Of a DNA stretch of 16,397 nucleotides, positions 14,675 to 16,397 are shown in pieces. Position 1 is the first letter of the stretch. Each line of letters opens with the position of its first letter. The position numbers and the translations under genes are program-made. The DNA lies in the NCBI GenBank assembly GCA_035635075.1, contig DASQBT010000091.1, positions 1 to 16,397 on the forward strand, given 5' to 3'. The notes beneath the pieces are model-generated. The model saw only the letters and a list, made by a program, of their open reading frames with translations, was not told where the DNA came from and did not search any database. Source of the DNA: DASQBT01 sp035635075 (GTDB lineage Bacteria; Pseudomonadota; Gammaproteobacteria; Burkholderiales; Thiobacillaceae).

Positions 14675-15514
14675 CTACGGCGTTAGTTTGTCTTCAACGA
14701 ATCCGCGCTGTTTGACCAGCGCGTCGATTTCCTTCAGGGTCTCAAGCAGCTCCTGCATCATTCCCAGCGGCCAAGCATTGGGGCCGTCCGACAACGCGCG
14801 TTCCGGGTCGGGATGAGTCTCCGCAAACAGGCCTGCAACACCGGATGCCACCGCAGCGCGCGCCAGCACCGGAACAAATTCGCGCTGGCCACCTGACCTG
14901 TCGCCCTGCCCGCCGGGCTGCTGGACCGAATGGGTGGCATCAAATACAACCGGACAGCCGGTGTCGCGCATGACCATCAAGCCGCGCATATCGGAAATAA
15001 GCGTGTTATAGCCGAAACTCACCCCGCGCTCGCACACCATGATCTGGTCGTTGCCCGCCGCACGGGCCTTGTCCACCACATTCTTCATGTCCCAGGGGGC
15101 AAGAAACTGGCCCTTCTTGATGTTGACCGCCTTGCCCTGGCGCGCCACATTCTGGATGAAATTGGTCTGCCGGCACAGAAAGGCCGGCGTCTGCAGCACA
15201 TCCACCACAGCCGCCACATCCGCCAGCGGGGTGTCCTCGTGAACATCTGTCAGCACTGGCACGCCGATCTTTTGCTTCACCTCGGAAAGGATGCGCAAGC
15301 CTTCGTCCAGCCCGGGCCCACGGAAACTTCTTGCCGATGAGCGGTTGGCCTTGTCGAACGAGGACTTGTAGATGAAAGGCACGTTGAGCGAGGCACAAAT
15401 TTCCTTCAACTGGCCGGCGGTATCCATGGCCAGCTGTTCGGATTCGATTACGCAGGGGCCGCTGATGAGAAACAGCGGCTGTTCGATGCCCACTTCAAAA
15501 CCACAGAGCTTCAT
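14675..15514 (-). CDS. kdsA: 3-deoxy-8-phosphooctulonate (KDO-8-P) synthase, metal-dependent type
   Basis: The product is 279 aa. It condenses phosphoenolpyruvate with arabinose-5-phosphate to KDO-8-phosphate, the first committed step to the lipid A inner-core sugar KDO. Motifs are SGPCVIESE (18-26), YKSSFDKANRSS (49-60), RGPGLDEGL, TDVHE, FLCRQT, KKGQFLAPWDM, CERGVSFGYN, DATHSVQQPGGQ (192-203), AETHPDPE and SDGPNAWPL. Cys21, His195, Glu232 and Asp243 are the four ligands expected of the metal-dependent class; E. coli KdsA has Asn in the Cys position and is metal-independent. The ATG at 15514 has AGGAGG ten bases ahead and overlaps the stop of the small ORF before it. The order pyrG-kdsA-eno is usual in betaproteobacteria. 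Confidence 0.96.
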   Translation of the reverse strand: MKLCGFEVGIEQPLFLISGPCVIESEQLAMDTAGQLKEICASLNVPFIYKSSFDKANRSSARSFRGPGLDEGLRILSEVKQKIGVPVLTDVHEDTPLADVAAVVDVLQTPAFLCRQTNFIQNVARQGKAVNIKKGQFLAPWDMKNVVDKARAAGNDQIMVCERGVSFGYNTLISDMRGLMVMRDTGCPVVFDATHSVQQPGGQGDRSGGQREFVPVLARAAVASGVAGLFAETHPDPERALSDGPNAWPLGMMQELLETLKEIDALVKQRGFVEDKLTP

Positions 15515-15687
15515 GCCGACGTATCCTCCTTGGGGCTTGTGCCCATTGGTGCGTCGCCGTGTCGGCGACCGGCGGCACTCGCGAAGCGTCCCGAAGCGTC
15601 GCCCGAGAGCCCCTTGCTAAAGAGATCGGGTAGTGCAGGAAATGCCAGCGGCTGCGATGATGATGGCCCCTGCGTTCCGTTGTTCAT
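15511..15687 (-). CDS. Small 58-residue ORF between pyrG and kdsA, function unknown
   Basis: The ORF fills the pyrG-kdsA interval exactly. Its ATG (15687-15685) overlaps the pyrG TGA as ATGA, and its TGA (15513-15511) overlaps the kdsA ATG as ATGA. AGGGAGG stands just upstream of its ATG, within the pyrG end. The predicted peptide begins MNNGTQGPSSSQPL and is rich in Ser, Gly, Ala and Pro, with no membrane segment or cysteines, so it is probably disordered. It contains a 10-bp near-tandem repeat (15581-15600) and a 7-bp hairpin (GTCGCCG 15553-15559 with CGGCGAC 15563-15569). I recognise no family. It could be a real coupling peptide, or an open spacer that is translated merely to carry ribosomes to kdsA. 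Confidence 0.45.
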   Translation of the reverse strand: MNNGTQGPSSSQPLAFPALPDLFSKGLSGDASGRFASAAGRRHGDAPMGTSPKEDTSA

Positions 15688-16397
15688 GCCGCCTCCCTGT
15701 TATTCCTGGCGCGCTGCGCCAGCGCCGCCTCGACAAATGCCTTGAATAGGGGGTGCCCGTCGCGCGGATTGCTGGTGAACTCGGGATGAAACTGGCAGCC
15801 GACAAACCACGGATGCACGTCCTGCGGCAGTTCGATCATCTCGCACAAGTCGGTGCCGGGTGCACGGCCGGAGACCACCAGCCCCTTGGATTCGAGCTGG
15901 GCAAGCAGCGTGTTGTTGACCTCATAGCGGTGACGGTGGCGCTCCACGATTTCCGCCTGGCCGTATACGCGCCGGTTCAATGAACTCTCTGTCAACTTGC
16001 AGGCCTGGCCACCGAGCCGCATCGTGCCCCCCAAATCGGACCGCTCGCTGCGCTTCTCCGTGCGGCCCTCGCGGTCCAGCCATTCGGTGATCAAGCCAAT
16101 CACCGGGTAAGGCGTCGCAGGCTCAAATTCGGTGGAATGTGCACCATTCATGCCCGCCACATCGCGCGCATACTCAACCACCGCCAATTGCATGCCCAGA
16201 CAGATTCCCAGGTAGGGCACCCGGTTTTCACGGGCATAGCGGATCGCAGCGATCTTCCCTTCCACACCGCGTTTGCCAAATCCACCCGGGACCAGAATTG
16301 CATCCATGTCTTTCAGGCATTCGATCCCCTTGCTCTCGACACTCTCAGAGTCGATGTAACGAATGTTGACCCGGCTATGGGTGTGGATGCCCGCGTG
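15684..16397 (-). CDS. pyrG: CTP synthase PyrG, C-terminal part (cut by window edge)
   Basis: The frame is open from the window edge (residues HAGIHTHSRVNIRYID) to TGA at 15686-15684, 237 residues. PyrG aminates UTP to CTP with glutamine and ATP. What is visible is the end of the linker and the class I glutamine amidotransferase domain: DAILVPGGFGKRGVEGKI, the nucleophile in YLGICLGMQLAV, and the catalytic His and Glu in FHPEFTSNPRDGHPLF. The Met at 16307 is internal; the synthase domain and true start lie beyond the window. It heads the visible minus-strand block, and its stop overlaps the start of the 58-residue ORF. Confidence 0.97.
   Translation of the reverse strand, partial: HAGIHTHSRVNIRYIDSESVESKGIECLKDMDAILVPGGFGKRGVEGKIAAIRYARENRVPYLGICLGMQLAVVEYARDVAGMNGAHSTEFEPATPYPVIGLITEWLDREGRTEKRSERSDLGGTMRLGGQACKLTESSLNRRVYGQAEIVERHRHRYEVNNTLLAQLESKGLVVSGRAPGTDLCEMIELPQDVHPWFVGCQFHPEFTSNPRDGHPLFKAFVEAALAQRARNNREAA

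Overview
The window (about 60% G+C, 16.4 kb) looks like the chromosome of a betaproteobacterium, probably of the Nitrosomonadales / sulfur- or ammonia-oxidiser kind. This rests on three things: the run pyrG-kdsA-eno-ftsB, a betaproteobacterial type of ZipA and LigA, and typical Gram-negative envelope genes (KDO synthesis, divisome). The species is inferred from protein character only. There are no tRNA or rRNA genes, no CRISPR array, and no transposase or phage gene that I can see.

Left part, 1-4.6 kb. The C-terminal end of htpG (Hsp90) enters on the plus strand. A secreted SYLF-domain lipid-binding protein follows on the same strand. Converging on it from the minus strand are hypF and hypE, the two enzymes that make the cyanide ligand of [NiFe]-hydrogenases. 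No hydrogenase structural gene and no hypABCD gene is present here.

Middle part, 4.6-8.7 kb. A 361-bp divergent spacer separates hypF from a large secreted FecR-domain, Trp-rich and Pro-rich protein. The spacer carries a perfect 16-bp inverted repeat with a 70-bp loop, whose left arm abuts the hypF start codon. A 419-bp gap with three hairpins follows, then a small Cys-rich DUF3330-like gene on the minus strand and a divergent stand-alone NAD(P)H-hydrate dehydratase (nnrD type) on the plus strand.

Right part, 8.7-16.4 kb. One long minus-strand block reads pyrG (N-terminal part beyond the window), an unlisted 58-residue ORF, kdsA, eno, ftsB, zipA, ligA, galU. It combines CTP, KDO and UDP-glucose supply for the envelope with glycolysis, septum assembly and DNA ligation. 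Most junctions are overlapping ATGA or abutting stop/start codons, so translational coupling is likely. Only eno is flanked by spacers of about 100 bp.

The window is mostly conserved housekeeping DNA. The most interesting unexplained items are the small ORF fitted between pyrG and kdsA with ATGA at both ends, the 16-bp inverted repeat at hypF, and the structured gap at 6.95-7.37 kb.
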